In this document: positions 1 through 6,112 of the stretch, piece after piece
How the letters are laid out: every line of letters begins with the position of its first letter
Position numbering within the stretch: position 1 is the first letter of the stretch
DNA from: an uncultured Oscillibacter sp.
GTDB taxonomy: Bacteria; Bacillota; Clostridia; Oscillospirales; Oscillospiraceae
Length of the DNA: 13,300 bases
Reading direction: 5' to 3'
Assembly: GCA_902490355.1 (NCBI GenBank)
Contig: CABUDN010000066.1
Span: 1 to 13,300 of the forward strand
Position numbers and translations under genes: made by a program
Notes under the pieces: model-generated
Databases searched by the model: none
What the model saw: the letters and a program-made list of their open reading frames with translations, nothing else
What the model was told of the DNA's origin: nothing

Positions 1-8
1 TTACTTTT

Positions 9-28
9 TTCGCGCCTGCGGGCGCGAA
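9..28. repeat. Perfect 8-bp inverted repeat at the window edge
   Basis: The arms TTCGCGCC and GGCGCGAA flank a TGCG loop, so either strand would form a stable hairpin. No T-run follows it on either strand: the T-rich stretch lies before it on the plus strand. It is therefore not a standard intrinsic terminator by itself. It could belong to an upstream gene or leader outside the window. Confidence 0.45.
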
Positions 29-54
29 CTCTGCGAGGCTTTTTCGGCAAACTG

Positions 55-84
55 AAGGGCGGCCCGTTCGGGCCGCCCTTTTTT
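55..84 (+). terminator. Intrinsic terminator
   Basis: A perfect 11-bp GC-rich stem (55-65 with 70-80) and GTTC loop are followed by a T-run on the plus strand. It would end a plus-strand gene lying left of the window. It also sits 5 bp beyond the stop codon of the minus-strand VOC gene, so it may serve both converging transcripts. The minus-direction tail is only moderately T-rich. Confidence 0.8.
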
Positions 85-88
85 GCGG

Positions 89-487
89 TTACAGCATTTT
101 CAAAAGTTCGATCTGTTCACCGGAGGGGCCGGTGAAAAACCAGTTTTCCAGACCGCCGAAGAGGCCCGGCACCACCCGTTTTTCCGGCGTGAGGAACGTA
201 TCCACACCGGCGGAGCGCAGATCGGCGGCCGCGGCGTCCACATCGTCCACGTAGATGGCGAAGTGGGGCAGGTTCCCCTCCTCCATGGATACCGGCGTGG
301 GAGACTGGATCAGCTCCAGCGTCACGCCGCCCAGATCCACCAGCGCCAGGAGTTTCTCCCCGGCCGGGGTGGAAACGCTGCCCCGGCGCAGCACGCTGCC
401 GCCGATGGTTTCGTAAAACGCAATGCTCTGGCCCATGTCCCGGGTGTAAACGGCCACATGGCCCAGTCCCTGATAGTGCTCCTTCAT
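89..487 (-). CDS. VOC (glyoxalase/bleomycin-resistance) family protein
   Basis: The 132-residue protein has the length and layout of a single-chain VOC-superfamily enzyme with two beta-alpha-beta-beta-beta halves. Candidate metal ligands sit where the family expects them: H10 in LGHVAV, E58 in TLELI, H75 in PHFAIYV and E127 near the C-terminus in EQIELL. The 'HFAIYVDDVDAA' stretch opening the second half is typical. The family includes glyoxalase I, methylmalonyl-CoA epimerase, dioxygenases and thiol transferases; the substrate cannot be told from sequence here. The start is fixed by an AGGAGG ribosome-binding site 7-8 bases upstream on the minus strand. It is a single-gene unit diverging from rpsF and ending at a strong hairpin. 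Family membership is secure; specific function is unknown. Confidence 0.88.
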   Translation of the reverse strand: MKEHYQGLGHVAVYTRDMGQSIAFYETIGGSVLRRGSVSTPAGEKLLALVDLGGVTLELIQSPTPVSMEEGNLPHFAIYVDDVDAAAADLRSAGVDTFLTPEKRVVPGLFGGLENWFFTGPSGEQIELLKML

Positions 488-537
488 GCGAGTTCCTCCT
501 TTTTTTCCGGCCCGCCGGAGCGGCCGCGGATATGGTT

Positions 538-546
538 TCTATACCA
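538..546 (-). promoter_or_regulatory. Candidate extended -10 promoter for the VOC gene
   Basis: The minus strand reads TGGTATAGA, an extended -10 (TGnTATAnn), about 50 bases upstream of the VOC start codon. No good -35 is visible at the expected spacing, which extended -10 promoters tolerate. Confidence 0.4.
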
Positions 547-604
547 CATTTCTCCGGGAAAGGGAATGGTTTTGGGCAAAGAAGGAAAAAAGAAAAACTT
601 TTTC

Positions 605-632
605 TTGACATTTTACGGGATTCATATATAAT
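605..632 (+). promoter_or_regulatory. Sigma-A promoter of the rpsF-ssb-rpsR operon
   Basis: A perfect -35 TTGACA (605-610) and perfect -10 TATAAT (627-632) are separated by 16 bp. An A/T-rich stretch just upstream could act as an UP element. It contains a palindrome (590-606: AAGAAAAA, C, TTTTTCTT) whose right arm overlaps the first two bases of the -35. Such a near-consensus promoter fits a ribosomal-protein operon. Confidence 0.85.
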
Positions 633-637
633 AATAG

Positions 638-686
638 GGCCTGCGATTTGCGGGCAAATCCTTGCTCTCATCTTGGAATGAGGGCC
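638..686 (+). promoter_or_regulatory. Structured rpsF leader, candidate S6:S18 autoregulatory RNA
   Basis: The short leader between promoter and rpsF can fold into a branched structure. GGCC (638-641) pairs with GGCC (683-686) and encloses two hairpins: GATTTG/CAAATC (645-650 with 655-660) and CTCAT/ATGAG (667-671 with 678-682). It ends about 10 bases before the rpsF ribosome-binding site. Many bacteria carry an rpsF leader RNA bound by the S6:S18 complex that represses the operon. The position fits, but I could not match the published consensus base by base, so the assignment is inferred. Confidence 0.4.
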
Positions 687-710
687 ATCTGTCCAAAAGG
701 AGGTGCAAAC

Positions 711-1007
711 ATGGCAAAGGTTTCTGCCAATTATGAGGTCGTGTATATCATCGACCCTGCACAGGGTGAGGAGGGCATCGCCGCTCTGGTGAACAACTTC
801 AAGACCCTGGCTGAGCAGAATGGTTCCGCCGTCGAGGTAGAGGAGTGGGGCAGCCGCAAGCTGGCTTATCCCATCGACTACAAGACCGAAGGCTACTACG
901 TGCTGATGAGCTTCACCAGCGAGCCTTCCTTCCCCCGCGAGCTGGATCGTAAGCTGCGGATCGCTGACGGCATTATGCGTTCTTTGATCGTCTGCAAGGG
1001 CGAATAA
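711..1007 (+). CDS. rpsF: 30S ribosomal protein S6
   Basis: The 98-residue protein is a standard bacterial S6. It opens with YEVVYIIDPAQGEEGI, has the conserved WGSRKLAYPI segment and the YY.LM.F strand, and ends with the usual basic 'RSLIVCKGE'. S6 binds 16S rRNA in the central domain of the small subunit together with S18, encoded two genes downstream. I chose the ATG at 711 because AAGGAGGTG lies just upstream; the frame is open further upstream (from 648), but that would read through the structured leader and add non-conserved residues. It is first gene of the operon, 15 bases before ssb. Confidence 0.97.
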   Translation: MAKVSANYEVVYIIDPAQGEEGIAALVNNFKTLAEQNGSAVEVEEWGSRKLAYPIDYKTEGYYVLMSFTSEPSFPRELDRKLRIADGIMRSLIVCKGE

Positions 1008-1022
1008 GGAGGCATATCCCAC

Positions 1023-1463
1023 ATGCTGAACAAAATCATTCTCATGGGTCGCCTGACCCGTGACCCCGAGCTGCGCCGCACGGGAAGCGGCACCGCCGTC
1101 ACATCCTTCTCCCTGGCCGTGGACCGGGACTTCAAGTCCCAGAGCGGCGAGAAAGAGACGGATTTCATTGACGTCGTGGCCTGGCGCAGCACCGCGGAGT
1201 TTGTGAGCAAGTACTTCACCAAGGGCCGCATGGCCGTGGTGGAGGGCCGGCTCCAGATCCGGGACTGGACGGATAAGGACGGCGGAAAGCGCAGAAGCGC
1301 CGAAGTCGTGGCCGACAACGTCTATTTCGGGGATTCCAAGCGCGACGGCGCCGGTGATTACGGCGCACCCCCCGCGTATGGCATGCCCGCTCCCAGCCGT
1401 TCTGCGGCTCCTGCGGGTGACTTCGCCGAGATCGGCGAGGAAGACGGCGAACTGCCGTTCTGA
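1023..1463 (+). CDS. ssb: Single-stranded DNA-binding protein
   Basis: The 146-residue protein has an N-terminal OB fold (about residues 1-105) with the family opening NKIILMGRLTRDPELR, then FSLAVDRDF, the F.DVVAWRSTAEF core, and EGRLQIRDWTDKDG. A flexible Gly/Pro/Ala linker follows, and the protein ends in the acidic tip EEDGELPF, which recruits DNA replication and repair partners. SSB coats single-stranded DNA during replication, recombination and repair. AAGGAGG sits about 10 bases before the ATG. Its place between rpsF and rpsR is the classic Firmicute order, co-transcribed with ribosomal genes. Confidence 0.97.
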   Translation: MLNKIILMGRLTRDPELRRTGSGTAVTSFSLAVDRDFKSQSGEKETDFIDVVAWRSTAEFVSKYFTKGRMAVVEGRLQIRDWTDKDGGKRRSAEVVADNVYFGDSKRDGAGDYGAPPAYGMPAPSRSAAPAGDFAEIGEEDGELPF

Positions 1464-1488
1464 TTTTGAAGTAAGGAGGAACCATTCC

Positions 1489-1740
1489 ATGGCTTTTGAT
1501 CGTGAAGCTCGTCCCGCCCGTCCCATGCGCGGCAAGCGCCGTAAGGTGTGCCAGTTCTGCGCTGAGAAGTGCGAGAGCATCGATTATAAGGACGCTGCCA
1601 AGCTGCGTCGTTTCGTTTCCGAGCGGTCCAAGATTCTGCCCCGCAGAACCACCGGCACCTGCGCCATGCATCAGCGTCAGCTGACCGAGGCCATCAAGCG
1701 TGCCCGTCAGATCGCCCTGCTGCCCTACGTCACCGACTAA
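1489..1740 (+). CDS. rpsR: 30S ribosomal protein S18, cysteine-containing form
   Basis: The 83-residue protein matches bacterial S18: a basic N-terminus, the core DYKDAAKLRRFVSERSKILPRR, and a C-terminal helix ending IALLPYVTD. It pairs with S6 on the central domain of 16S rRNA. Four cysteines are visible: C21 and C24 in CQFC, C28, and C58 in CAMHQRQL. This is the pattern of the zinc-ribbon ('C+') form of S18, as opposed to zinc-independent versions; zinc binding is inferred. The ATG at 1489 is set by AAGGAGGA; upstream in-frame codons overlap ssb and are not conserved. It is the last gene of the operon, 25 bases after ssb. Confidence 0.97.
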   Translation: MAFDREARPARPMRGKRRKVCQFCAEKCESIDYKDAAKLRRFVSERSKILPRRTTGTCAMHQRQLTEAIKRARQIALLPYVTD

Positions 1741-1758
1741 GGGTCCTGCGACGAATGA

Positions 1759-1795
1759 AACCGGCCTGTCCCAACAGGGACAGGCCGGTTTTTGC
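1759..1795 (+). terminator. Intrinsic terminator of the rpsF operon
   Basis: A perfect 14-bp stem (1759-1772 with 1777-1790), an AACA loop and a T-run follow rpsR by 18 bases. On the minus strand a short T-run also follows, so it may back up termination of the converging spoIIP transcript. Between here and the spoIIP stop (1796-1901) I see only a small dyad (CCGGAAA/TTTCCGG at 1876-1899). Confidence 0.92.
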
Positions 1796-1901
1796 ATTTT
1801 GAAAACGCCTTGTCCGGGCGCGCTCCCCGGATGGAGGAGTGCCTGCCGGAACAACACGGCTTTCCCGGCGGAACACCGGAAAAGCCCGCGCGTTTCCGGC
1901 G

Positions 1902-3044
1902 TTACTTGCTCCGGGCCTGGAGCACTTCCGCCATGCTCTGGGCAAACAGCTGCCCGGCCAGAACCGCTTCTTCCGGGGCGTTGCCTGCCGCGCCCACCTC
2001 CAGCAAAAGGGCGCCCGGCGCCACATGCTGGTTGTAGCGGGAGTTGCGCAGCAGCATGGGCCGCATCAAGGTGGGGTATTGCCGCAGGGTTTCCTCCTGA
2101 AGAGCCACTGCCAGGCGGAGATTATCCATCCAGTTGGGGTGGGTCAATCCGCTGCCGTCGCTGCCGACCACCAGGGTCATCTGGGCGGCAGTCCCCTCCT
2201 CCACAGTGGAGACGACCTTGTACTGATTTCCGTCCGCGTCCTCAATGGCATCCCGGTGGACGTCCAGGACAAACTGAATGGAGGGATACTGCGTGAGGTA
2301 CGTCTCAACGGCGGCCAGGGAGCGGTCGTAGGCCTCGTTATAGGAGGGGTAGTCGTAGAGCGTGCGGTCGTGGAGGACCGAGATCCCCGCCTCCCCCAGC
2401 ACCCGGGCGATTTCATCCCCCACCCGCACCACATTGTAGCGGGTATCGGTGGTGCGGTAGTTTCCGGACCAGACCACCTCTTCCCCCGGCGCGGGAGTGT
2501 AGCCCTCGCTGCCGTGGGTGTGGAGAATCAGAACCTGGGGGCCTTCTCCGGTCAGCACGGCGGAAAAGGGCTGCTGCAAGTCCTGAACTTCCAGGGAATA
2601 GTCGGTGGAGTTGGAAATATACGTGCGGCCGCAGACGGTATAGCCGGCGGTACCGGTGGGAACCAGGGTCCGGGCGGGCACGCCGTTGTCCGGCGCCTCG
2701 GGGGCGTCCAGGGGCGTCTCCTCCACAGGCTCCACAATGTCCCCGGTTTCATCGGCCGGAGGCGCCACTTCCTCCCGGGACCACAGCTCCGCCACGGCGG
2801 GGCGGGCCGCCAGCAGCAGCGGCGCCTCTCCGATGGTCAGGGCCGCTGCGGCGGAAAGGGTGTCCCGGGTCCACAGGTCCCCCAGCTCCCAGCGCAGCGC
2901 CCGCAGGGGCGCCGAGGATATCAGGGCGTCCGCCGCTTCCGCGGCGGTATCGCTGCCGGCCGTGACGCACACGAGCCACAATGTACCGGCAGCCAGAGCG
3001 GCAGCTTCCAGCCGCTGGATCATACGGCCAAGAGGTCGCTTCAT
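1902..3044 (-). CDS. spoIIP: Stage II sporulation protein P (engulfment peptidoglycan hydrolase)
   Basis: The 380-residue protein has one N-terminal membrane segment (about residues 14-29), a variable, acidic linker, and a C-terminal SpoIIP catalytic domain (about 165-378). Diagnostic motifs are LILHTHGSEGY (172-182), FVLDVHRDA (258-266), RYNQHVAPGALLLEVGAAGN (336-355). The histidines and glutamate there (H175, E180, H263, E349) are the likely zinc/catalytic set of this amidase_3-like fold. In sporulating Firmicutes SpoIIP works with SpoIID and SpoIIM in the mother cell to thin septal peptidoglycan and drive engulfment. GGAGG lies about 10 bases before the ATG. Here it stands alone: the usual neighbour gpr is absent from the window. 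It converges on the rpsF operon. Confidence 0.95.
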   Translation of the reverse strand: MKRPLGRMIQRLEAAALAAGTLWLVCVTAGSDTAAEAADALISSAPLRALRWELGDLWTRDTLSAAAALTIGEAPLLLAARPAVAELWSREEVAPPADETGDIVEPVEETPLDAPEAPDNGVPARTLVPTGTAGYTVCGRTYISNSTDYSLEVQDLQQPFSAVLTGEGPQVLILHTHGSEGYTPAPGEEVVWSGNYRTTDTRYNVVRVGDEIARVLGEAGISVLHDRTLYDYPSYNEAYDRSLAAVETYLTQYPSIQFVLDVHRDAIEDADGNQYKVVSTVEEGTAAQMTLVVGSDGSGLTHPNWMDNLRLAVALQEETLRQYPTLMRPMLLRNSRYNQHVAPGALLLEVGAAGNAPEEAVLAGQLFAQSMAEVLQARSK

Positions 3045-3065
3045 GATGCCATCACCTCCGGGACA

Positions 3066-3094
3066 ACCTTATGCGCCGGCCGGGGAAGATATGC
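3066..3094 (-). promoter_or_regulatory. Candidate sigma-E promoter of spoIIP
   Basis: The minus strand reads GCATATC (3094-3088), 14 bases, then CATAAGGT (3073-3066). This resembles the sigma-E pattern (KMATATT, about 14 bases, CATACAMT), and spoIIP is a sigma-E gene in Bacillus subtilis. The -10 lies so close to the ribosome-binding site (3059-3055) that the transcript would have an extremely short 5' leader, which weakens the call. Confidence 0.4.
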
Positions 3095-3152
3095 CGGGAA
3101 AGCCCGTCCGCAAGAGATGGGCGGAAAACGGAACAGACTGCCGCTCATGCAA

Positions 3153-3186
3153 AACACCAGGCGCCGTATGGCGCCTGGTGTTCTTT
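3153..3186 (-). terminator. Intrinsic terminator of the lipoprotein gene
   Basis: A 13-bp perfect stem (3153-3165 with 3170-3182) with a 4-base loop is flanked by A/T runs on both sides, so it can act in both directions. It lies 36 bases after the stop codon of the minus-strand lipoprotein gene and before the spoIIP promoter, separating the two units. Confidence 0.85.
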
Positions 3187-3221
3187 TAACCGAAGGATAT
3201 GCGGTTCGGGCGAAAATCCGA

Positions 3222-4292
3222 TTAGGCTTGCTCCCTGGGAATGGCCCAGTCCTGAAGGATGTCGCCCAGGTCGGTCTCATAGTCCACTGATGCAAGGAAG
3301 GCGTGGGACTGACTGGGAAGGGTGCCTTCCGGAAAGGAGAGCTCCAGATGATCCGGGAAAAAAATCAGGGATTCCGGTGTCAGCGCCGCTTCCATCTCCG
3401 CGCGCAGACCGTCCGTCCCGTCAGACGGCTGGGCCAGGTCCAGCAGGGTCTGCCGGGCCTCTTCCTCCGAACAGGCAAACAGGTCCCACGGGGAAAGATG
3501 TTCGCCGGTTTCCCGGTCAAAGGCCGCGCCCAGCCGCACCTCGGTGGCCACCGACCCGTTGATGGGCAGAGTCACGCTGGTGAGGAAGTAGATCACCCGG
3601 TCGGAGCTGGCGCAGGGGCTGGTCTCCTGTCCCACCAGGTAGGAGTCGAAGCTGGGATCCCGTCCGCTCTCCAGATAGGCCGCGTAGGCATTTTCCAGCT
3701 CATCGTATGTACGGTACAGCAGTCCCAGGGAATCGTAATAGGCCTGAATGGCCTCCTGGGCGGTGAGGGAGAGATCGCCCAGACTCGCCTGGCCCGCTGT
3801 GTGCACCCGGCCGGGCCCCACGGGCCGCTGCTCCCAGAGAAGCTCTGTTCCATCGGCAAGCTTATAGCGGTTGTCCCGGCTTCCCTGCCAGATCTCCACC
3901 GCTGTCCCGTCGGATAATGTAATCTCTTCTGCCAGCCGTATCTGGGTAATCTGGACCTCCGAGGCCTCATAGGCGGAAAGACCGGTGCTGCCGGCGGCAG
4001 TGAGATCTGCCGGATCTCCCGTCACCACCGATACGGCGATTCCATCCAGGGTTCCGGCGGCAAAGTCCTGACCGCTGACGCCGTCCACCCAGGAAAAGAC
4101 GCGGGTTTTCTCCGTCATGGTCAGACTGATCCGCTCCCCGCTATGGGTTTCCACCACAAAGGCGCTGAGCGTGCCGTCTTCTTCCGTGGTGCGCTCCACA
4201 ACCTGGCCGGATATCGGCTGCACGGTGCCGCATGCGGTCAGGATCAGTACACAGGAGGCCAGCAGGCCTCCCAGGTATTGTTGTCGCTTCAT
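3222..4292 (-). CDS. Lipoprotein with DUF3298-like C-terminal domain, function unknown
   Basis: The 356-residue protein starts with a lipoprotein signal: MKRQQ, a hydrophobic stretch and the lipobox LTAC with C21 as lipidation site. Residues about 25-110 (SGQVVER, then VVETHSGERISL and a G.LDGIAVSVV strand) look like a small beta barrel of the OB-like secreted type. Residues about 180-350 (YRTYDELENAY, TEVRLGAAFDRETGEHLSPWDLF, FFPDHLELSFPEG) resemble the DUF3298 domain, also found in RsiV-type anti-sigma factors and other cell-surface proteins. No sigma factor or transmembrane segment accompanies it, so a regulatory role is not supported. The start at 4292 is set by AGAGGAG; in-frame codons further upstream would place the signal peptide internally. 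It is a single gene with its own terminator. Specific function is not recognised. Confidence 0.75.
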   Translation of the reverse strand: MKRQQYLGGLLASCVLILTACGTVQPISGQVVERTTEEDGTLSAFVVETHSGERISLTMTEKTRVFSWVDGVSGQDFAAGTLDGIAVSVVTGDPADLTAAGSTGLSAYEASEVQITQIRLAEEITLSDGTAVEIWQGSRDNRYKLADGTELLWEQRPVGPGRVHTAGQASLGDLSLTAQEAIQAYYDSLGLLYRTYDELENAYAAYLESGRDPSFDSYLVGQETSPCASSDRVIYFLTSVTLPINGSVATEVRLGAAFDRETGEHLSPWDLFACSEEEARQTLLDLAQPSDGTDGLRAEMEAALTPESLIFFPDHLELSFPEGTLPSQSHAFLASVDYETDLGDILQDWAIPREQA

Positions 4293-4406
4293 ATGCGCTC
4301 CTCTGCTTTCTATACTCAATCGTAGGATGAGCATACCATGGAAACCCGGCGAATACCATCCTTTTTTGAAAAAATGCAGCAGGGACGGGCTTTTTTGTAC
4401 AGGAAA

Positions 4407-4440
4407 CGGCAGCCGGTTCCGATTTGGGAACCGACTGCCG
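4407..4440 (-). terminator. Terminator of thiW-thiM
   Basis: A long stem (CGGCAG/CTGCCG and CGGTTCC/GGAACCG, with one internal mismatch) lies 28 bases past the thiM stop. On the minus strand it is followed by TTTCCTGT, a weak T-run. The rest of the gap to the lipoprotein gene (4293-4406) is A/T-rich and must hold its promoter; I see TATA-like boxes but no convincing -35. Confidence 0.6.
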
Positions 4441-4467
4441 GAAATGGTGGAAAATTCTGCGGGTTTC

Positions 4468-5265
4468 TTACAGTGCTGCGATGTCTGCCTGAAGAAGATC
4501 CCGGGCTGTGAGCGTATAGGCGGCATCCATCAAGGCCGCCCGGAAGGAGCCGGGGCCCCGTCCGCCGGCTTGGGCCTGGGCCCGGGCGGAACAGCACTTC
4601 CAAAAAGCGGAGGCCAGAATGGCGGCCTCTTCCGGCTCCGCCACGGCGGCAAAGGCGCCGCACAAAACGGAGAGCATGCAGCCGGTGCCGGTGACAAAGG
4701 GCATGAGATCACTGCCGCCCCGGACCCGCCAAAGCCGGTCTCCGGCGGCGATCACATCCTCCGGGCCGGAGAGCAGCACCACGGTCCGTCTCTGCCGGGC
4801 CAGGGCGGCGGCTGCCTGCAGCCGCGCCTCCTCCGGAGCGCCGGCGGGGGTATCCACGCCCCGTTCCCCGCCCTCCAGCTGCAAAAGCGCCCGGGCCTCT
4901 CCCAGATTCACCCGCAGGATGGACGGGGTGAACAGATGGAGCATCCCCTGGATGCTCTGCAGGCGCCAGCGGCTGGCTCCGATGCCCACGGGGTCCAGCA
5001 CGGTGGGATGCCCCAGGGCGGAGGCGGCGCGTCCGCAGGCCAGACACAGCCGGAATTTTGTATCGTCCGGCGTGCCGGTGTTGAGGACGGAGGCCGCGGA
5101 AGCGGCGGTGATTTCCTCCGCCTCCGGCAGGGCCTGGGCCATAATGGGACTGGCACCGGCGGCCAGCAGCAAATTGGCGCAGTCGTTGGCGGTGACCAGA
5201 TTGGAAATGCAGTGGATCAGGGGACGGCGGGCGCGCAGGGTGTCCAGCCGGGTAACGTCAGGCAT
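4468..5265 (-). CDS. thiM: Hydroxyethylthiazole kinase
   Basis: The 265-residue protein is full length for ThiM, a ribokinase-like enzyme that phosphorylates 4-methyl-5-hydroxyethylthiazole (THZ) with ATP, supplying the thiazole half of thiamine by salvage. Motifs: HCISNLVTANDCAN..LAAGASPIMA (18-43, the thiazole site), VLDPVGIGAS (89-98), VLLSGPEDVI (163-172) and the phosphate-loop VTGTGCMLS (191-199) with the catalytic-region cysteine C196. GGAGG lies about 10 bases before the ATG. It follows thiW by 27 bases on the same strand, so transporter and kinase are co-expressed under the TPP riboswitch upstream of thiW. The C-terminal part has an Ala/Gly/Arg-rich stretch (225-240), probably a loop. 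Confidence 0.95.
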   Translation of the reverse strand: MPDVTRLDTLRARRPLIHCISNLVTANDCANLLLAAGASPIMAQALPEAEEITAASAASVLNTGTPDDTKFRLCLACGRAASALGHPTVLDPVGIGASRWRLQSIQGMLHLFTPSILRVNLGEARALLQLEGGERGVDTPAGAPEEARLQAAAALARQRRTVVLLSGPEDVIAAGDRLWRVRGGSDLMPFVTGTGCMLSVLCGAFAAVAEPEEAAILASAFWKCCSARAQAQAGGRGPGSFRAALMDAAYTLTARDLLQADIAAL

Positions 5266-5292
5266 GATGGGGATTCCTCCGAACGGCGGGGG

Positions 5293-5805
5293 TCAGATGG
5301 CCGCCCGCATGGATTTCATGGCGCCGCTGCGCTCCAGGGAGAATACCAGGATGCCCGCCAGCACGGAGCCGCCCACCGTGGATACCAGGAAGGGCACCAC
5401 ATAGGCGTAGAACGCGATGCTGCCGGCCTCCACACCCATAAAGGCCACGGCAATGGGATAGGACAGCAGTCCCCCGATGATGCCGGTGCCGAAGACCTCG
5501 GCGCACAGCGTTGCGGGGAGATTGCGGGTCTTTTTGTACATCAGGCCGCACAGCAGAGCGCCGCACATGCTGCCGGGGAAGGCCAGCAGGCTCCCCAGGC
5601 CCAGCAGGTTGCGCAGGAGGCTGGCGGCAAAGGCGGCGGCCACGCCGTAGCCCGGGCCCAGCAGCACGGCGCACAAAATGTTCACCATGTGCTGCACAGG
5701 CGCGCATTTACTGGAAAAAACGGGAAAGGAAAAGGTACTGCCCACCACGGCCACGGCCACCAGCAGGCCGGCCAGGGTGACTTTTCTTGCAAAATGCTCT
5801 CTCAT
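5293..5805 (-). CDS. thiW: ThiW, ECF-type S component for thiazole uptake
   Basis: The 170-residue integral membrane protein has about five to six hydrophobic segments and the ThiW signature FSFPVFSSKCAPVQHMVNIL (25-44), followed by LLGPGYGVAAAF and FPGSMCGAL. ThiW is the substrate-binding component of an energy-coupling-factor transporter predicted to import hydroxyethylthiazole; the shared ATPase and EcfT subunits would be encoded elsewhere. The pairing with thiM, the thiazole kinase, supports that substrate. AAGGAG sits about 11 bases before the ATG at 5805; longer in-frame readings would run back into the leader RNA. Its leader is about 400 bases long and contains one complete TPP riboswitch and one partial TPP-like element. 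Confidence 0.93.
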   Translation of the reverse strand: MREHFARKVTLAGLLVAVAVVGSTFSFPVFSSKCAPVQHMVNILCAVLLGPGYGVAAAFAASLLRNLLGLGSLLAFPGSMCGALLCGLMYKKTRNLPATLCAEVFGTGIIGGLLSYPIAVAFMGVEAGSIAFYAYVVPFLVSTVGGSVLAGILVFSLERSGAMKSMRAAI

Positions 5806-5858
5806 AATGAAGAACTCCTTTGAAAAGATGGAGATTGGCAGGGAGAAAACGACGGATT

Positions 5859-5969
5859 GCAGCGTCTTCCCCTTGCATGGCAAGGCAGCGGACCCTCTGG
5901 TCCGCCCGGGAAAATCGGTCGAGGCTTGCTGGCCTCCTCTCACGCCGGAACACGGCTTCCCATCGCTGC
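5859..5969 (-). promoter_or_regulatory. Second, incomplete TPP-aptamer-like element in the thiW leader
   Basis: On the minus strand this stretch repeats the first half of a TPP aptamer. P1 is GCAGCG/CGCTGC (5969-5964 with 5864-5859). P2 is GGGAA/TTCCC (5961-5957 with 5912-5908). P3 is GCCG/CGGC, followed by the conserved TGAGAGG, an extra GCCTC-type stem, and CGACC. The expected 3' half (ACCTGAT...ATGCCA.CGTAGGGA) is missing. Instead there are two perfect hairpins, GCGGACC/GGTCCGC (5905-5888) and CCTTGC/GCAAGG (5885-5871). It lines up with the complete riboswitch upstream, including the CCATAATACAGCGA / CCAATAATGCAGCGA sequence before it. It is either a decaying duplicate or an altered aptamer. 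Confidence 0.6.
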
Positions 5970-6068
5970 ATTATTGGCCCGAACCCAGGGCGCTCCCCCT
6001 CGGTCCGCTCCCGGCCGCAGCCGGGGCGCCATGGTCGTGTGTTCTCCCCCTCTCTTTCCAAAGTGTAC

Positions 6069-6101
6069 AAAAAAACAGCGGACCCCATGGGGGTGCCGCC
6101 G
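6069..6101 (-). terminator. Riboswitch-linked terminator upstream of thiW
   Basis: On the minus strand a stem (GCGG/CCGC plus CCCC/GGGG with a small internal bulge) is followed by seven T's (6075-6069). It begins about 12 bases past the complete TPP riboswitch and lies about 265 bases before thiW, so TPP binding would stop transcription here. The rest of the leader to the second element (5970-6068) holds a strong CCCGGC/GCCGGG hairpin near 6011-6026 and no gene. Confidence 0.82.
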
Positions 6102-6112
6102 GATTGGAACAA

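Noticed and set aside
2..55. C-terminal end of an upstream plus-strand gene (frame ending TGA at 53-55, right before the terminator)
   Set aside because: Only 17 codons are visible and two other frames are also open, so coding cannot be supported, although the position before the terminator fits.
648..710. Longer start for S6
   Set aside because: It would translate through the structured leader, lacks a ribosome-binding site, and adds residues absent from S6; the ATG at 711 has a strong one.
1839..3290. Long plus-strand open frame opposite spoIIP
   Set aside because: It mirrors spoIIP, has no ribosome-binding site, shows low-complexity Gly/Arg/His-rich translation and no family motif; GC-rich DNA leaves such frames open.
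4117..5823. 568-codon plus-strand open frame opposite thiM, thiW and the lipoprotein start
   Set aside because: It spans several genes and the intergenic terminator on the other strand, and its translation is Gly/Gln/His-rich without domains.
5940..6028. Possible 30-codon upstream ORF in the thiW leader (minus strand, ATG in GACCATGGCG)
   Set aside because: A purine-rich stretch lies upstream but too far for a good ribosome-binding site, the product is Arg/Gly-rich and it ends inside the second aptamer-like element; no support as a leader peptide.
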